Assembly (NCBI GenBank): GCA_013286045.1
Contig: JABDGM010000013.1
Coordinates: 930 to 64,683 of the forward strand
Source of the DNA: Planctomycetota bacterium
GTDB taxonomy: Bacteria; Planctomycetota; Planctomycetia; Pirellulales; Lacipirellulaceae
DNA length: 63,754 bases
Direction of reading: 5' to 3'
Shown piece after piece: positions 50,594-59,475 of this stretch; the first letter of the stretch is position 1; each line of letters opens with the position of its first letter. Position numbers and translations under genes: made by a program. Below the pieces are notes generated by a model. That model did not search any database. It saw nothing but the letters and a program-made list of their open reading frames with translations, and was not told where the DNA came from.

Positions 50594-53149
50594 TCAACCC
50601 GCCATCGAATTCAATACGCTCCGCAGAAACTGACCCGTGTGGCTCGCATCGCACCCCGCCACTTCTTCGGGTGTCCCCGTCGCCACGATTTGGCCGCCAC
50701 CCGCGCCCCCGTCAGGCCCCATATCTATTACCCAGTCGGCAGTCTTGACGACATCCAAATTGTGCTCGATCACGAGCATCGTGTTGTTCTGGTCGACGAG
50801 CCGATTGAGCACCCCCAGAAGCCGTCGAATGTCATCGCTATGAAGGCCCGTCGTCGGTTCGTCCAGAATATACAGCGTGTGGCCGGCGCTCGGCCGGGAA
50901 AGCTCCGTGGCCAGTTTAATTCGCTGTGCCTCCCCGCCCGAAAGCGTTGTCGATGGCTGACCCAACGAGATGTATCCCAATCCGACGTCCACCAACGTCA
51001 TCAGCACCCGATGAATCGCGGCATGATTCTCGAAAAAATCCGCCGCTTCGCGAATATTCATCGCCAGCACATCGGCGATCGATCGTTCGCGATACCGCAG
51101 CGCCAGAGTTTGGCGATTAAACCGGGCTCCATGACAAACCGGGCAAGTAACCTCCAAATCGGGCAAAAAATTCATCGCGACTCGTCGCACGCCCTGCCCT
51201 TCGCACGTTTCGCAACGCCCACCCTTCGTGTTGAAACTGAACCTGCCGACGCCGTAGCCACGCTGCCGAGCCTGCTTTGTCCCGGCGAAAACCCGCCGAA
51301 TATCGTCCCAAACTCCAGTGTAAGTCGCCGGGTTGCTCCGCGGCGTCCGCCCAATCGGCGATTGATCTACTTCCACCAAACGTTCGAGTTGATTGACTCC
51401 GCGCAGACCGCGATGCGGGGCCGGCCGCGCTTCAGCGCCGTTCAATTTCCGAGCCAGCGCCTTTGCCAACGTGTCCACGATGAGCGAGCTCTTACCCGAG
51501 CCGCTCACGCCGGTGACGCACACCAACAACCCCAGCGGGATTTCGACATCAACATTCTTTAGATTGTTTGCCGTCGCCCCGCTAAGTTGCAGAGCGCGAG
51601 ACTTCACAGGCGAACGCCGCGCTTGTGGCACTTGAATCTCTTGCCGGCCGGAAAGGTAAGCGCCCGTCAGCGACGCTTCCAACCGACCAACTGCGGCCGG
51701 CGTCCCTTGGGCGACCACTTGTCCACCTAAATGCCCCGCCCCCGGGCCGATATCTATCAGGTGATCGCTGGCACGCATTAGTGCCTCATCGTGTTCGACC
51801 ACCACGACCGTGTTGCCTTGCCGCTGCAAATCGCGAAGCGCCGAGATCAACCGATCATTGTCGCGCGGATGCAGTCCGATCGATGGTTCATCCAGCAGAT
51901 ATAAGACACCCACCAAGCCCGAGCCGATTCCCGTCGCCAACCGCACCCGCTGCCGTTCGCCGCCACTCAACGTGTCGGCCGTTCGGTCGAGCGTCAGATA
52001 CTCCGTGCCCACGCGATCAAGAAATGCGAGCCGTCGTACAATCTCGGCCACAATGGGCTCGGCCACGGGGCGCTGATCTTCTGCGAATGTAAGTCCGCTA
52101 AAGAACTCCAGCGCCGACGTAATTGAAAGGCCGGTAATCTCGTGGATCGCGAGCCCTCCCAACCGGCACGCTCGCGCCTCCGCCCGTAATCGGGTGCCGT
52201 GGCAATCCGGGCATACGTCGTGCTCGGTGTCGTCTCCTTCCCCCACCGTTACGGCCGCCGGCGCTGCGCCGTGATCGACGACGCCCAGCCCGTGACATGT
52301 CGGGCACGCCCCATACGGGCTGTTGAAGCTAAACGTTCGCGGCTCGATTTCGCTGATGCTCGTCTGGCAGCGCGGGCAAGCATACCGAGTGTTCAAAAGT
52401 CGCTCTTGCCACTTACCATCGGTAGCGCCTTTCGGCTGGTAGACGATCGTAACGACGCCTTCGCCATGTCGTGCCGCCAGCCTCACCGATTCACTCAGGC
52501 GTGCTTCGATTCCCTCGCGAATCACCAGCCGATCGACGACCGCCTCGATGTCATGCAGCTTTTGTGGCGCCAGCTTCGGGATCTCATCAAGAGAATAAGT
52601 AGCGCCATCGATTCTCGCCCGCACAAACCCTGCTTTTTGGATCGATTCGATAACGTCACGATGTGCGCCCTTTCGCCCCCGCACCAGCGGAGCCAATAGC
52701 ATGACCCGAGTATCCGCCGGCAAGCTGCGGACGGTTTGTTCAATTTCCGCAAGCGTCTGCTGCGCGATTGGAGTGCCACAAGCCGGGCACAGTACCGTAC
52801 CGACGCGGGCCATCAACAAACGCAGGTAATCGTAAATCTCGGTGATCGTGCCCACCGTGCTTCGCGGATTTGGCGCAGCCGGCTTCTGGTCGATCGCAAT
52901 CGTTGGCTGCAGTCCTTCAATGCGATCTACATCCGGCCGCTCCATCTGGTCAAAAAATTGCCGCGCATAGAGCGACAAGCTTTGCACATACTGGCGATGA
53001 CCCTCAGCCAGCAGCGTATCGAACGCCAGAGAGCTTTTGCCCGAGCCACTGACACCCGTAATCACGACCAGCCGATTTCTCGGAATGTCGATATCGACGT
53101 TTCGAAGATTGTGAGTCCGTGCCCCACGTACCTGAATCGCATCGAGCAT
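50594..53149 (-). CDS. uvrA: UvrA-type excinuclease ATPase lacking the insertion domain
   Basis: 851 residues instead of about 940. Two ABC modules are complete: GVSGSGKSS Walker A twice, [12 protein letters not shown] and [12 protein letters not shown] signatures, and [13 protein letters not shown] and [13 protein letters not shown] Walker B. The UvrB-binding region is present (about 125-245, with [16 protein letters not shown] and [15 protein letters not shown]). The second zinc module (CETCEGQG...CPVCHG) is intact. In the first half, CPTCHG and CPDCHG are only 27 residues apart; in E. coli UvrA this interval is over 100 residues and carries the insertion domain. It should recognise DNA lesions and load UvrB. 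AGGGA lies 6 bp before ATG 53149. The gap may be an adaptation or mark a second UvrA type in this genome. Confidence 0.92.
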   Translation of the reverse strand: MLDAIQVRGARTHNLRNVDIDIPRNRLVVITGVSGSGKSSLAFDTLLAEGHRQYVQSLSLYARQFFDQMERPDVDRIEGLQPTIAIDQKPAAPNPRSTVGTITEIYDYLRLLMARVGTVLCPACGTPIAQQTLAEIEQTVRSLPADTRVMLLAPLVRGRKGAHRDVIESIQKAGFVRARIDGATYSLDEIPKLAPQKLHDIEAVVDRLVIREGIEARLSESVRLAARHGEGVVTIVYQPKGATDGKWQERLLNTRYACPRCQTSISEIEPRTFSFNSPYGACPTCHGLGVVDHGAAPAAVTVGEGDDTEHDVCPDCHGTRLRAEARACRLGGLAIHEITGLSITSALEFFSGLTFAEDQRPVAEPIVAEIVRRLAFLDRVGTEYLTLDRTADTLSGGERQRVRLATGIGSGLVGVLYLLDEPSIGLHPRDNDRLISALRDLQRQGNTVVVVEHDEALMRASDHLIDIGPGAGHLGGQVVAQGTPAAVGRLEASLTGAYLSGRQEIQVPQARRSPVKSRALQLSGATANNLKNVDVEIPLGLLVCVTGVSGSGKSSLIVDTLAKALARKLNGAEARPAPHRGLRGVNQLERLVEVDQSPIGRTPRSNPATYTGVWDDIRRVFAGTKQARQRGYGVGRFSFNTKGGRCETCEGQGVRRVAMNFLPDLEVTCPVCHGARFNRQTLALRYRERSIADVLAMNIREAADFFENHAAIHRVLMTLVDVGLGYISLGQPSTTLSGGEAQRIKLATELSRPSAGHTLYILDEPTTGLHSDDIRRLLGVLNRLVDQNNTMLVIEHNLDVVKTADWVIDMGPDGGAGGGQIVATGTPEEVAGCDASHTGQFLRSVLNSMAG

Positions 53150-53266
53150 GGGAATTCCCTAAACCGCGCGGGTAACGACCAATTTGCCGGCTTGCCGATG
53201 TTCCTAATTTCGATTCGGGCAAACACGGACCTGGAATTCCACTAGTCCTTCGAATATCCGACTCTG

Positions 53267-54271
53267 TTAGAGAGCGTGTCTTGACGGTATAGCGCCATAC
53301 TCGTCTTCCTTAATGGGTCTAAGCGAGCCGTCTGGATCTTTTATGAAGTACCGATTCCCCATATCCGTTTCCTCAACAACCTGAGCTCCTACAGGAAATT
53401 GCACATCAAAGATTGCTTGAGTCAACTTAGTGTTAAACTCGGTCTTTAGTACAGATCCGATGGAGCGGTTTGAGGCCACGCCCGGCGAATCGTAACGCGT
53501 CTGTTCCCATGTCGAAGCGACCCAGCCCAATTTTTCTTCTTTCGCATATCCAATACTGATGTCACTTCGAACAGCTCCGTCAAATTCTTGTATGAATCGA
53601 ACCGGCAAATAACCCCGCGACGGGTCCACGAAAATTCGACCCAGCCAGCGGTGGTTACTGCGAGGTAGTTCCACTTCAAAACATTTGCGGCCTTCATACA
53701 CGAGCCCACCCGGGGTAACAACGCGCATCTTATCGCAATCATATCCCTGTCGCTGTAAGAAGGCGGTGGGGTCGAAGGTCAACCAGAATGCGATCTGGTG
53801 CACGCCTGCGGTCAAGCCCGAGTCCGGTTCACGATGATGGTTGATTGAACCCATTGGTATTGGCGCATGCAGCAGCGTGACATTTTCTGACCCGTCGAAT
53901 GCGGCACGATATAAGTACGGCGCTTTCGCTTGCGTGATTTCGCTCCATTGCTCGCCCTCGAGCCTGTAAGCAAGTTTGCCCTTTTCGAAACTAAATGTCG
54001 TCGACATCCGGACGACTTCATCTGATATCGGCGTTTTCGGCATTAAGGAGTCGTTTGGCTCGCCATGAGCATCGGCTAATCCGTGCGATCCCTTCTTGGT
54101 TTCCTCGACGGCGCAAACGTAGCTAAAAGACTTCATCGAGTCACGCCGCTGAATCCAAGCGCGCCGTGTCTCTTTTACAACGTCTGGATTCGTTTCCGCA
54201 CGCACATTGGTCAATCCGAGAAGTACGAAATGAAACGCAATTCCCAAGCCAACCCATCGGTTATGAAGCAT
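53267..54271 (-). CDS. Secreted DUF1571/LolA-fold-like protein of unknown function
   Basis: 334 residues with a signal peptide (WVGLGIAFHFVLLGLTNVRA) and a strong Shine-Dalgarno site GGAGGT 6 bp before ATG 54271. The mature part looks like a single beta-sheet domain: FSFEKGKLAYRLEGEQ, VVTPGGLVYEGRKCFEVELPR, WLGRIFVDPSRGYLPVRFIQEFDGAVRSDISIGY and GWVASTWEQTRYD. The 'measured sugar or ester load then slope to a reference' pattern of VDPSRGYLPVRF is common in planctomycete exported proteins that resemble the LolA/LppX fold or DUF1571, but I cannot assign it firmly. No enzyme motif is seen. It is transcribed alone, in the same direction as uvrA. Confidence 0.6.
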   Translation of the reverse strand: MLHNRWVGLGIAFHFVLLGLTNVRAETNPDVVKETRRAWIQRRDSMKSFSYVCAVEETKKGSHGLADAHGEPNDSLMPKTPISDEVVRMSTTFSFEKGKLAYRLEGEQWSEITQAKAPYLYRAAFDGSENVTLLHAPIPMGSINHHREPDSGLTAGVHQIAFWLTFDPTAFLQRQGYDCDKMRVVTPGGLVYEGRKCFEVELPRSNHRWLGRIFVDPSRGYLPVRFIQEFDGAVRSDISIGYAKEEKLGWVASTWEQTRYDSPGVASNRSIGSVLKTEFNTKLTQAIFDVQFPVGAQVVEETDMGNRYFIKDPDGSLRPIKEDEYGAIPSRHAL

Positions 54272-54341
54272 CGCGCTACCTCCATCGTCGCTGACAAGCG
54301 TTTGAGCGATTCAATCTGTTGGTATTCGCGTCCGACGTAGG

Positions 54342-54821
54342 TTAGTATTTCGCTCCGCTATTGCGGATGTGCACCATCGGTTTTCCCTCGCCAGCGTTTA
54401 GCTTCCCCCGCACGACCTTCGCGAGAAAGACGCGGTGATCACCCGAATCCGCATGAGTCGCCGGTTCACACTCCAAATGCCCCAGCGCATCCTTGAGAAT
54501 CGGCACGCCACGGGCACAATGCGCGATCTCCAGCCCTTCGAACGCGGGCTCGCCAGGCTCGAACCCTTTGACGAAATGGCGCAGCAGCTCTTTTTGCCCC
54601 TCGCGCACCACATTGAGCACGAACGGCTGGCCTTCGGTCAGCCAGTCGCACACATATCGGCCTTGTTTGACTGACACACTGATCATTGGCGGTTCGAAAC
54701 CCGCTTGCATCACCCAACTGGCAAGCATCCCAGTCGCTTTGCTCCCGGTTCCAACCGTCAGAATGAAAATGCCACTCGGAATCTGACCAAGGACGGGGTC
54801 GAACGATTTATTGGCGTCCAT
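54342..54821 (-). CDS. Flavin reductase family protein
   Basis: 159 residues with the FMN-binding split-barrel pattern: GQIPSGIFILTVGTGSKATGMLASWVMQAGFEPPMISVSVKQGRYVCDWL, then FVLNVVREGQKELLRHFVKGF and GHLECEPATHADSGDHRVFLAKVVRG. Such proteins reduce FMN with NAD(P)H for partner oxygenases or act as diflavin-rubredoxin-type oxidoreductase partners. ATG 54821 has GGAGAG 5 bp upstream; a longer in-frame start at 54866 would overlap the next gene by 11 bp. It follows the thiamine-binding-like gene on the same strand and is probably in the same operon. Confidence 0.85.
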   Translation of the reverse strand: MDANKSFDPVLGQIPSGIFILTVGTGSKATGMLASWVMQAGFEPPMISVSVKQGRYVCDWLTEGQPFVLNVVREGQKELLRHFVKGFEPGEPAFEGLEIAHCARGVPILKDALGHLECEPATHADSGDHRVFLAKVVRGKLNAGEGKPMVHIRNSGAKY

Positions 54822-54855
54822 TTCACTCTCCGCGTTGCGATGCGCACAAAGCCCA

Positions 54856-55167
54856 TCAATTCTCACTAAGACTTCTGCCTAGCTTTTGCTCCACGCTGAC
54901 CACTTTGCTTTTCAGGCGGCCAGACATTCCTCGCCGATAATCCAGCTTCGCCGCGCACGTCACTCGGTCGCTGTGCGTAGCCACCTGCTCGATACAACGC
55001 CGCATCAAATCCAAGACGTCGCTGAGCTCACCTTCGACGATCGTCCCCATCGAATGCAATTCATACTCCAGCCCGCTGCGATCGATGATGTCAACGCACT
55101 CGGCAACGTACGCACTAACGCTCTCGCCCTGGCCAAGCGGCGTGATTGACATCTCTAGCAGCACCAT
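54856..55167 (-). CDS. MTH1187 family thiamine-binding protein
   Basis: 103 residues, the usual size. VLLEMSITPLGQGESVSAYVAECVDIIDRSGLEYELHSMGTIVEGELSDVLDLMRRCIEQ matches the MTH1187/YkoF ferredoxin-like fold (DUF77): the E(L/M)S..P.G......V......I..SGL.Y.....GT..EG pattern is complete. Family members bind thiamine in the cytoplasm as dimers or tetramers. No thiamine transport or synthesis genes are near, and no TPP riboswitch is visible upstream. A 20-bp palindrome lies 46-65 bp upstream of its start. Confidence 0.88.
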   Translation of the reverse strand: MVLLEMSITPLGQGESVSAYVAECVDIIDRSGLEYELHSMGTIVEGELSDVLDLMRRCIEQVATHSDRVTCAAKLDYRRGMSGRLKSKVVSVEQKLGRSLSEN

Positions 55168-55470
55168 CGTTTAGCTCTCTCCACATCCCCCGACACATAG
55201 ATCGCCGCTAGCGGTGCTACCTAGGTAGCACCAAGCCTTCCGCAGAATCGCCTCCAAATTCTCGATTTGCGAACACGTATGAATTGTAGGTGACGCCATT
55301 TAAGACGTCGATGCAGTCCTTCGCCCTCATGCTATCGCACGCTCATCTGTCCCGATTGAGTCACTTCGGCTACGCTTCGCCCTTCCTGGAAATGAAGGAA
55401 ACCGTCTGCCGCCCCGCCGTTAGGCATTGGTTGCGCCTTCGACGACCCGCTTCTGCCGATTTGCCTGATC
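55168..55470. promoter_or_regulatory. Divergent intergenic region with a perfect 20-bp palindrome
   Basis: 303 bp between the thiamine-binding-like gene (minus) and the DUF1207 gene (plus). GGTGCTACCTAGGTAGCACC at 55213-55232 is a perfect palindrome, overlapped on the left by CCGCTAGCGG (55205-55214). It could be an operator for a dimeric regulator or an RNA hairpin. No other structure or gene is supported. Confidence 0.5.
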
Positions 55471-56538
55471 ATGCACCGCTGTTTTCGTTGCACCGCTGTG
55501 ATGCGCGCCGCCGCGCTCTCGCTCTTATTGATCGCGGCGGCGGCTGAGTACGTTTTCGCGCAAGCAATGGCGCCTCCTCCAAACGTTTTTCAGGCGCCGC
55601 AACCAAGCTGGGATGGTGGCGTCGCGAACTATCAACTGCAACCAGTCCCGCCGCCGCCTGCCCAAACTTGGATCGCGCCGTCTTATGACAACACAATCGG
55701 CGCCCAGCCGCCCATCACCACGTATCCCGCGCCCGATTGGGGAGCGCCAGTCATTGTGCAGGGCCCAACAGGCGAGTGGTATTCGCAAGTGTTGCCGGAA
55801 GGACTGATCTACCATTCCTATTGGGCCGGCGTCCACGAACCGCGGCTTGGCGCCGTGTTCGAGCACATTTCGAGCGGCCACTCATATATCGACGCCAACG
55901 GCGGCGGACGCGCTGCCCTGTGGCGATACGGGGACAACAATCCTCTTATGCCGCAAGGCCTCGAACTCGACGTCGAGGGCGGAACGATGCTCCGTCTTAC
56001 GCTCGATCAAGTTCGCGACCTGGAAACTGCCGATTTCCGCGTCGGCTTTCCGCTCACGTACGGCGTTGATAATTGGCAATTTAAGTTCGAAGTCTCTCAC
56101 CTCAGCTCCCACTTGGGCGACGAATTTATCATTGCCCACCCCGGCAGCATCAACGATCGCATCAACTACGTACGTGACGAAATCGAGGCCGGCGTATCGT
56201 ATTTCCCTGTGCCGTACATGCGGCTCTACGGCGAAGCCGGCTGGGCTTTCAACGCCGATGGCGGCGCGAAACCTTGGGAGTTCCAGTTCGGCACCGAACT
56301 CTCGCAACCAGGACCGACAGGCCCAAACGGCGAGCCATTCTTCGCTTTCAACACCAATCTTCTTCAAGACACCAACTTCGGCGGCAATATCAACACACAA
56401 CTCGGCTGGCTATGGCGCGGCAACTCGGGACACGTGTTCCGTACCGGCTTCCAGTATTTCAACGGCAAGTCCAGCCAGTTCCAAACGTTCGATCATTTCG
56501 AGCAGCAATTCGGCTGGGGGTTCTGGTTCGACTTCTAA
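55471..56538 (+). CDS. DUF1207 outer-membrane beta-barrel protein
   Basis: 355 residues. A signal peptide is present (MRAAALSLLLIAAAAEYVFAQ; ATG 55501 is an alternative start), followed by a Pro-rich linker (QLQPVPPPPAQTW). The domain matches DUF1207 along its whole length: GLIYHSYWAGVHEPRLGAVFEH, ALWRYGDNNPLMPQGLELDVEGG, ADFRVGFPLTYGVDNWQFKFEVSHLSSHLGDEF, RINYVRDEIEAGVSYFPVPYMRLYGEAGWAF and the closing FNGKSSQFQTFDHFEQQFGWGFWFDF. The C-terminal aromatic residue fits insertion into the outer membrane by BamA. The family is common in Planctomycetota; its function is unknown. No Shine-Dalgarno site is clear. Confidence 0.9.
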   Translation: MHRCFRCTAVMRAAALSLLLIAAAAEYVFAQAMAPPPNVFQAPQPSWDGGVANYQLQPVPPPPAQTWIAPSYDNTIGAQPPITTYPAPDWGAPVIVQGPTGEWYSQVLPEGLIYHSYWAGVHEPRLGAVFEHISSGHSYIDANGGGRAALWRYGDNNPLMPQGLELDVEGGTMLRLTLDQVRDLETADFRVGFPLTYGVDNWQFKFEVSHLSSHLGDEFIIAHPGSINDRINYVRDEIEAGVSYFPVPYMRLYGEAGWAFNADGGAKPWEFQFGTELSQPGPTGPNGEPFFAFNTNLLQDTNFGGNINTQLGWLWRGNSGHVFRTGFQYFNGKSSQFQTFDHFEQQFGWGFWFDF

Positions 56539-56589
56539 ATCGTAGTCAGCACACTCTGCTCTCCGCTTACGACGTTGCGTCGTGTAACG

Positions 56590-56601
56590 TAAAATGCCGT
56601 T
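56590..56601 (+). promoter_or_regulatory. Predicted leaderless -10 element for the PmtA-like gene
   Basis: TAAAAT (56590-56595), six bases (gccgtt), then ATG 56602. TTACGA (56567-56572) lies 17 bp upstream as a weak -35. No Shine-Dalgarno site is present. Confidence 0.45.
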
Positions 56602-57276
56602 ATGCAGCGGTTGGCCGAATATCGCGTCTTTTGGCGCCAGTTTCGCGAACAATACCACACCACGGGCGCCGTTTTACCGAGCGGCCGTGCTTTATCGCGC
56701 GCACTCGCACATTACGTTCGAACCGCCGATACGGCGCACGTTGGACGAGCACGCAGAATACTTGAAGTGGGACCTGGAACCGGCGCCGTCACCAGTCAAA
56801 TTGTGCGTGACATGCGAGCAGATGATCATCTGACAATGGTCGAACGCAACGACCAATTCGTTAGCCATTTGCGAAATGAGATCGACACCGCAATAGATTT
56901 CCAGCCGGCGCGAGATCGAATCAACCTCGTGCACAGCGGCCTCGAAGAATTGCCACAAGAGCAGCATTACGACCTCATCATCTCCGGTCTTCCCCTCAAC
57001 AATTTCAGTGTTGATCTTGTCGACTGCCTGCTAGGAAAAATGAAGCAGTTGCTGGCGCCTGGAGGGATACTGAGTTTTTTCGAGTATGTCGCAATTCGCC
57101 GCGCAAAAGCCATCGTAAGCCCGGCTAGCGATCGCCAGCGGCTTCGCGGCATCGAACAGATTCTCAACAATCTCTTGGCGGGGGCTGAAGTTCGCCGCGA
57201 CCTCGTTCTCACCAACGTGCCGCCTGCCTGGGTGCACCACGTTTGCCCAAAGCGTTTGAGCGAGGCCGCATCGTGA
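56602..57276 (+). CDS. PmtA-like phospholipid N-methyltransferase
   Basis: 224 residues of the class I SAM-dependent methyltransferase fold. FREQYHTTGAVLPSGRALSRALAHYV is the N-terminal pattern of PmtA (phosphatidylethanolamine N-methyltransferase), where GA(I/V)xPSS is conserved. RILEVGPGTGAVTSQIV is motif I, LTMVERNDQFVSHL motif II, and YDLIISGLPLNNFSVDLV the catalytic-side loop. It probably methylates an aminolipid at the membrane; a KsgA-like rRNA role is less likely given the N-terminal signature. The last codon and stop overlap the GTG start of tsaD (GTGA), so the two are translated together. Confidence 0.78.
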   Translation: MQRLAEYRVFWRQFREQYHTTGAVLPSGRALSRALAHYVRTADTAHVGRARRILEVGPGTGAVTSQIVRDMRADDHLTMVERNDQFVSHLRNEIDTAIDFQPARDRINLVHSGLEELPQEQHYDLIISGLPLNNFSVDLVDCLLGKMKQLLAPGGILSFFEYVAIRRAKAIVSPASDRQRLRGIEQILNNLLAGAEVRRDLVLTNVPPAWVHHVCPKRLSEAAS

Positions 57277-58310
57277 AGTTGCTAACCATTGAAACTACCT
57301 GCGACGAAACCGCTGCCGCAGTGATTACAGACGAGCGCGAGGTCTTATCTTCCGTCGTTGCTTCGCAAGACGCGCTCCATAAACGCTTCGGCGGCGTCGT
57401 GCCCGAGATCGCATCCCGCGCGCATGTCGAGCGCATCTTGCCAGTCATCGACGAGGCTCTGCGCAAGGCCAACACGCGGCTGGCCGAACTGGATGGCGTC
57501 GCTGTGGCGAATACGCCTGGATTGGCAGGTTCGTTGTTAGTTGGTCTAACAGCGGCGAAGGCGATTTGCCTCGCCACCGGTTTACCGCTTCTTGCTGTAA
57601 ATCATCTGCAAGCGCACATTTACGCTTGCCGTTTGGCCAGCGGTCGCGACGTTTTCCCCTGCATCGGCCTAGTAGTAAGCGGTGGCCATTCGAATCTCTA
57701 CCGCTGCCAAGCTCCAACCGATTTCACCGCACTCGGCGGAACAATCGACGATGCCGCCGGCGAAGCGTTCGATAAAGTAGCCAGCCTGCTAGGCCTGCCC
57801 TACCCCGGCGGCCCTTCGATCGAACGGACAGCGCGTTCCGGCAACGCCCAGGCCCATCGCTTTCCCCGCCCGCTTCTCGACGATCCGAGCCGCCTCCAGT
57901 TCAGCTTCAGCGGGCTCAAAACCGCAGTGCGTTACCTGGTTGCCGGCACCGGCAAGACGCCCGAGCGTTCGCCAGCTTCGAACCTGACACCGCAAGAATT
58001 GGCAGACGTCGCTGCCAGCTTTCAAGATGCCGCAATCGACTGTCTTATTGGCAAAACCGAGCTAGCCCTGAAAAGGACCGGCTACCGCACGCTCTGCGTT
58101 GGCGGCGGCGTAGCCGCCAACTCCCGATTCCGAAAACGACTTGAAGAATCCGCCGCCGCGAACGCCTACGAGCTCCACGTCCCGCCACTCTCGCTCTGCA
58201 CAGATAACGCCGTCATGGGCGCCATCGCCATCGAGCGGCTGAAGGCCGGACTATTCGAAGACCTCTCGCTAGATATCAAGCCCGGCCCCGAACGAGCCGC
58301 CGCGCAATAA
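57273..58310 (+). CDS. tsaD: tRNA N6-adenosine threonylcarbamoyltransferase TsaD
   Basis: 345 residues starting at GTG 57273 (MKLLTIETTCDETAAAVI). Family motifs: ETTCDETAAAV, FGGVVPEIASRAHVERI, the metal-binding NHLQAHIYA (HxxxH), LVVSGGHSNLY, TIDDAAGEAFDKVASLLGLPYPGGP, FSFSGLKTAV and CVGGGVAANSRFR with the C-terminal Asp in CTDNAVMGAIA. It transfers threonylcarbamoyl from TsaC/TsaB-linked adenylate to A37 of ANN-decoding tRNAs. No tsaB or tsaE lies nearby. The start overlaps the end of the PmtA-like gene, so expression depends on that promoter. Confidence 0.96.
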   Translation: MKLLTIETTCDETAAAVITDEREVLSSVVASQDALHKRFGGVVPEIASRAHVERILPVIDEALRKANTRLAELDGVAVANTPGLAGSLLVGLTAAKAICLATGLPLLAVNHLQAHIYACRLASGRDVFPCIGLVVSGGHSNLYRCQAPTDFTALGGTIDDAAGEAFDKVASLLGLPYPGGPSIERTARSGNAQAHRFPRPLLDDPSRLQFSFSGLKTAVRYLVAGTGKTPERSPASNLTPQELADVAASFQDAAIDCLIGKTELALKRTGYRTLCVGGGVAANSRFRKRLEESAAANAYELHVPPLSLCTDNAVMGAIAIERLKAGLFEDLSLDIKPGPERAAAQ

Positions 58311-58313
58311 AAA

Positions 58314-58350
58314 ACGCGGCCCGAACCGAAGTTCGAGCCGCGTCTTATTT
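58314..58350 (+). terminator. Intrinsic terminator after tsaD, probably bidirectional
   Basis: ACGCGGCCCGAAC (58314-58326), CGAA loop, GTTCGAGCCGCGT (58331-58343), with one internal 2-bp mismatch, then CTTATTT. A run of A residues on the left side (58308-58314) would serve as a T run for the convergent thioredoxin-like gene. Confidence 0.85.
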
Positions 58351-58478
58351 TGCTTCGCCCATTTCGCCAAATAACCGGCTCCATCCGCCGATATCGCATC
58401 CTGCTGAACTGTGGCCACACCAAGCTTGGCCGTTATCCAGCTCGCAATCCGCCGCAAACTAGCGGCGTCCTTTCGGGG

Positions 58479-58943
58479 TTAGAACTGCTGACGCTGGCAA
58501 TTTGGGCAGAACGCGTGGCTGGCCGGGCGCTCGCCCGACTTGTGGCTAGCCAGCATCTTGTCCCATTCATCCTTGTCGATTTGGCCCGACTTCTTGAAGA
58601 TCACCACCGAACCAGTCTTGTCGATGATGGTCACCTGCGGGAATTGCGTGGCGTGGAATGCCTTTGCAACTTTTTGCCCGTACTCCGTGGTAACGTCCAC
58701 GTGGCACAGGTGGTAAGGGCTGAGCAGCTTCGAAGCATCGCTATCCGCGTTATCTTCGCTCAACAGCGCCGGTTCGATCCGGGCATCATCGCTGTTGGGC
58801 TTGTCGAGCACTACCAAGAGCGGATCCTGGCCGGACCGAGTTGCCTCGAGAGCTCGGCCGTAGCTTTGCTCCCATTGGGGCGCCTTCGGCGCGGTTGCTA
58901 TCATCGTGATCGCCATGGTAGCGGTCGCAAGAAAATTAATCAT
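58479..58943 (-). CDS. Secreted thioredoxin-fold protein without a CxxC active site
   Basis: 154 residues; AGGAG lies 8 bp before ATG 58943. A signal peptide (INFLATATMAITMIATAPKA) leads to a thioredoxin-like domain: PLLVVLDKPNSDDARIEP, HVDVTTEYGQKVAKAFHATQFPQVTIIDKTG (with the cis-Pro in QFPQV), then KDEWDKMLASHK. The usual WCxxC site is absent; the only cysteine pair is the C-terminal CPNC (residues near 147), which could bind a metal. It may be a structural or chaperone-like relative. It converges with tsaD over a shared terminator. Confidence 0.7.
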   Translation of the reverse strand: MINFLATATMAITMIATAPKAPQWEQSYGRALEATRSGQDPLLVVLDKPNSDDARIEPALLSEDNADSDASKLLSPYHLCHVDVTTEYGQKVAKAFHATQFPQVTIIDKTGSVVIFKKSGQIDKDEWDKMLASHKSGERPASHAFCPNCQRQQF

Positions 58944-59475
58944 TTCGAACTCCTTCTTCCTAAATTGCTCCGTACGTGCCTCATCGTGAACAAAATCTAA
59001 CGTGCCGTTCTGTACCCCACGATGCAGGCATCGCCGAGTCTGTCAAACATTGGAAAATGGAATACCTGGCAGGGCGAAGCATGCGATGCCAGCTGGGGAC
59101 CGAAGGTCGTATTCCTAAAAACTGGGAGGTGGGTTAAACGGCGGGGTCGCTTTTCAAATTCGTGCCGTCATGCACACGTGAAAAGCACCCTCGCACCTTA
59201 CCGGCCTGGGAAAAGGACCTTCAAGGGGGCAAATCACGCGAACTTTGCCAAAAAAGTAAATCGCCCCGTCTAAGTCGTCCGGGGGGGATCGCATCCAGCC
59301 GGACGGATTGCGCCTAGAAAACCAGTGGCTTTCCAATCTGCGCATACGCTTGGCGACCGAGAATTACGCCGCCGAAATAAATCTTCGTGCCAATTAAAAA
59401 CAGCGTTTAACTGGGGGAAATGCAAAAACTACGCGTTTTAATGCACCCGCTTGACAAATCGCGCCCTGCGGAAAA
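58944..59475. other. Intergenic region between the thioredoxin-like and HtrA genes
   Basis: 532 bp. A short plus-strand reading frame at 59022-59273 has unlikely composition and no ribosome-binding site. I see no hairpin with a T run, no repeat array and no riboswitch. The region precedes the thioredoxin-like gene (minus) and follows the HtrA gene (minus), so it should hold the thioredoxin-like promoter near 58950-59000, but none is convincing. Confidence 0.4.

Noticed and set aside
59022-59273. Possible small gene in the intergenic region before HtrA
   Set aside because: Basic, aromatic-rich translation with no start signal or recognisable motif.
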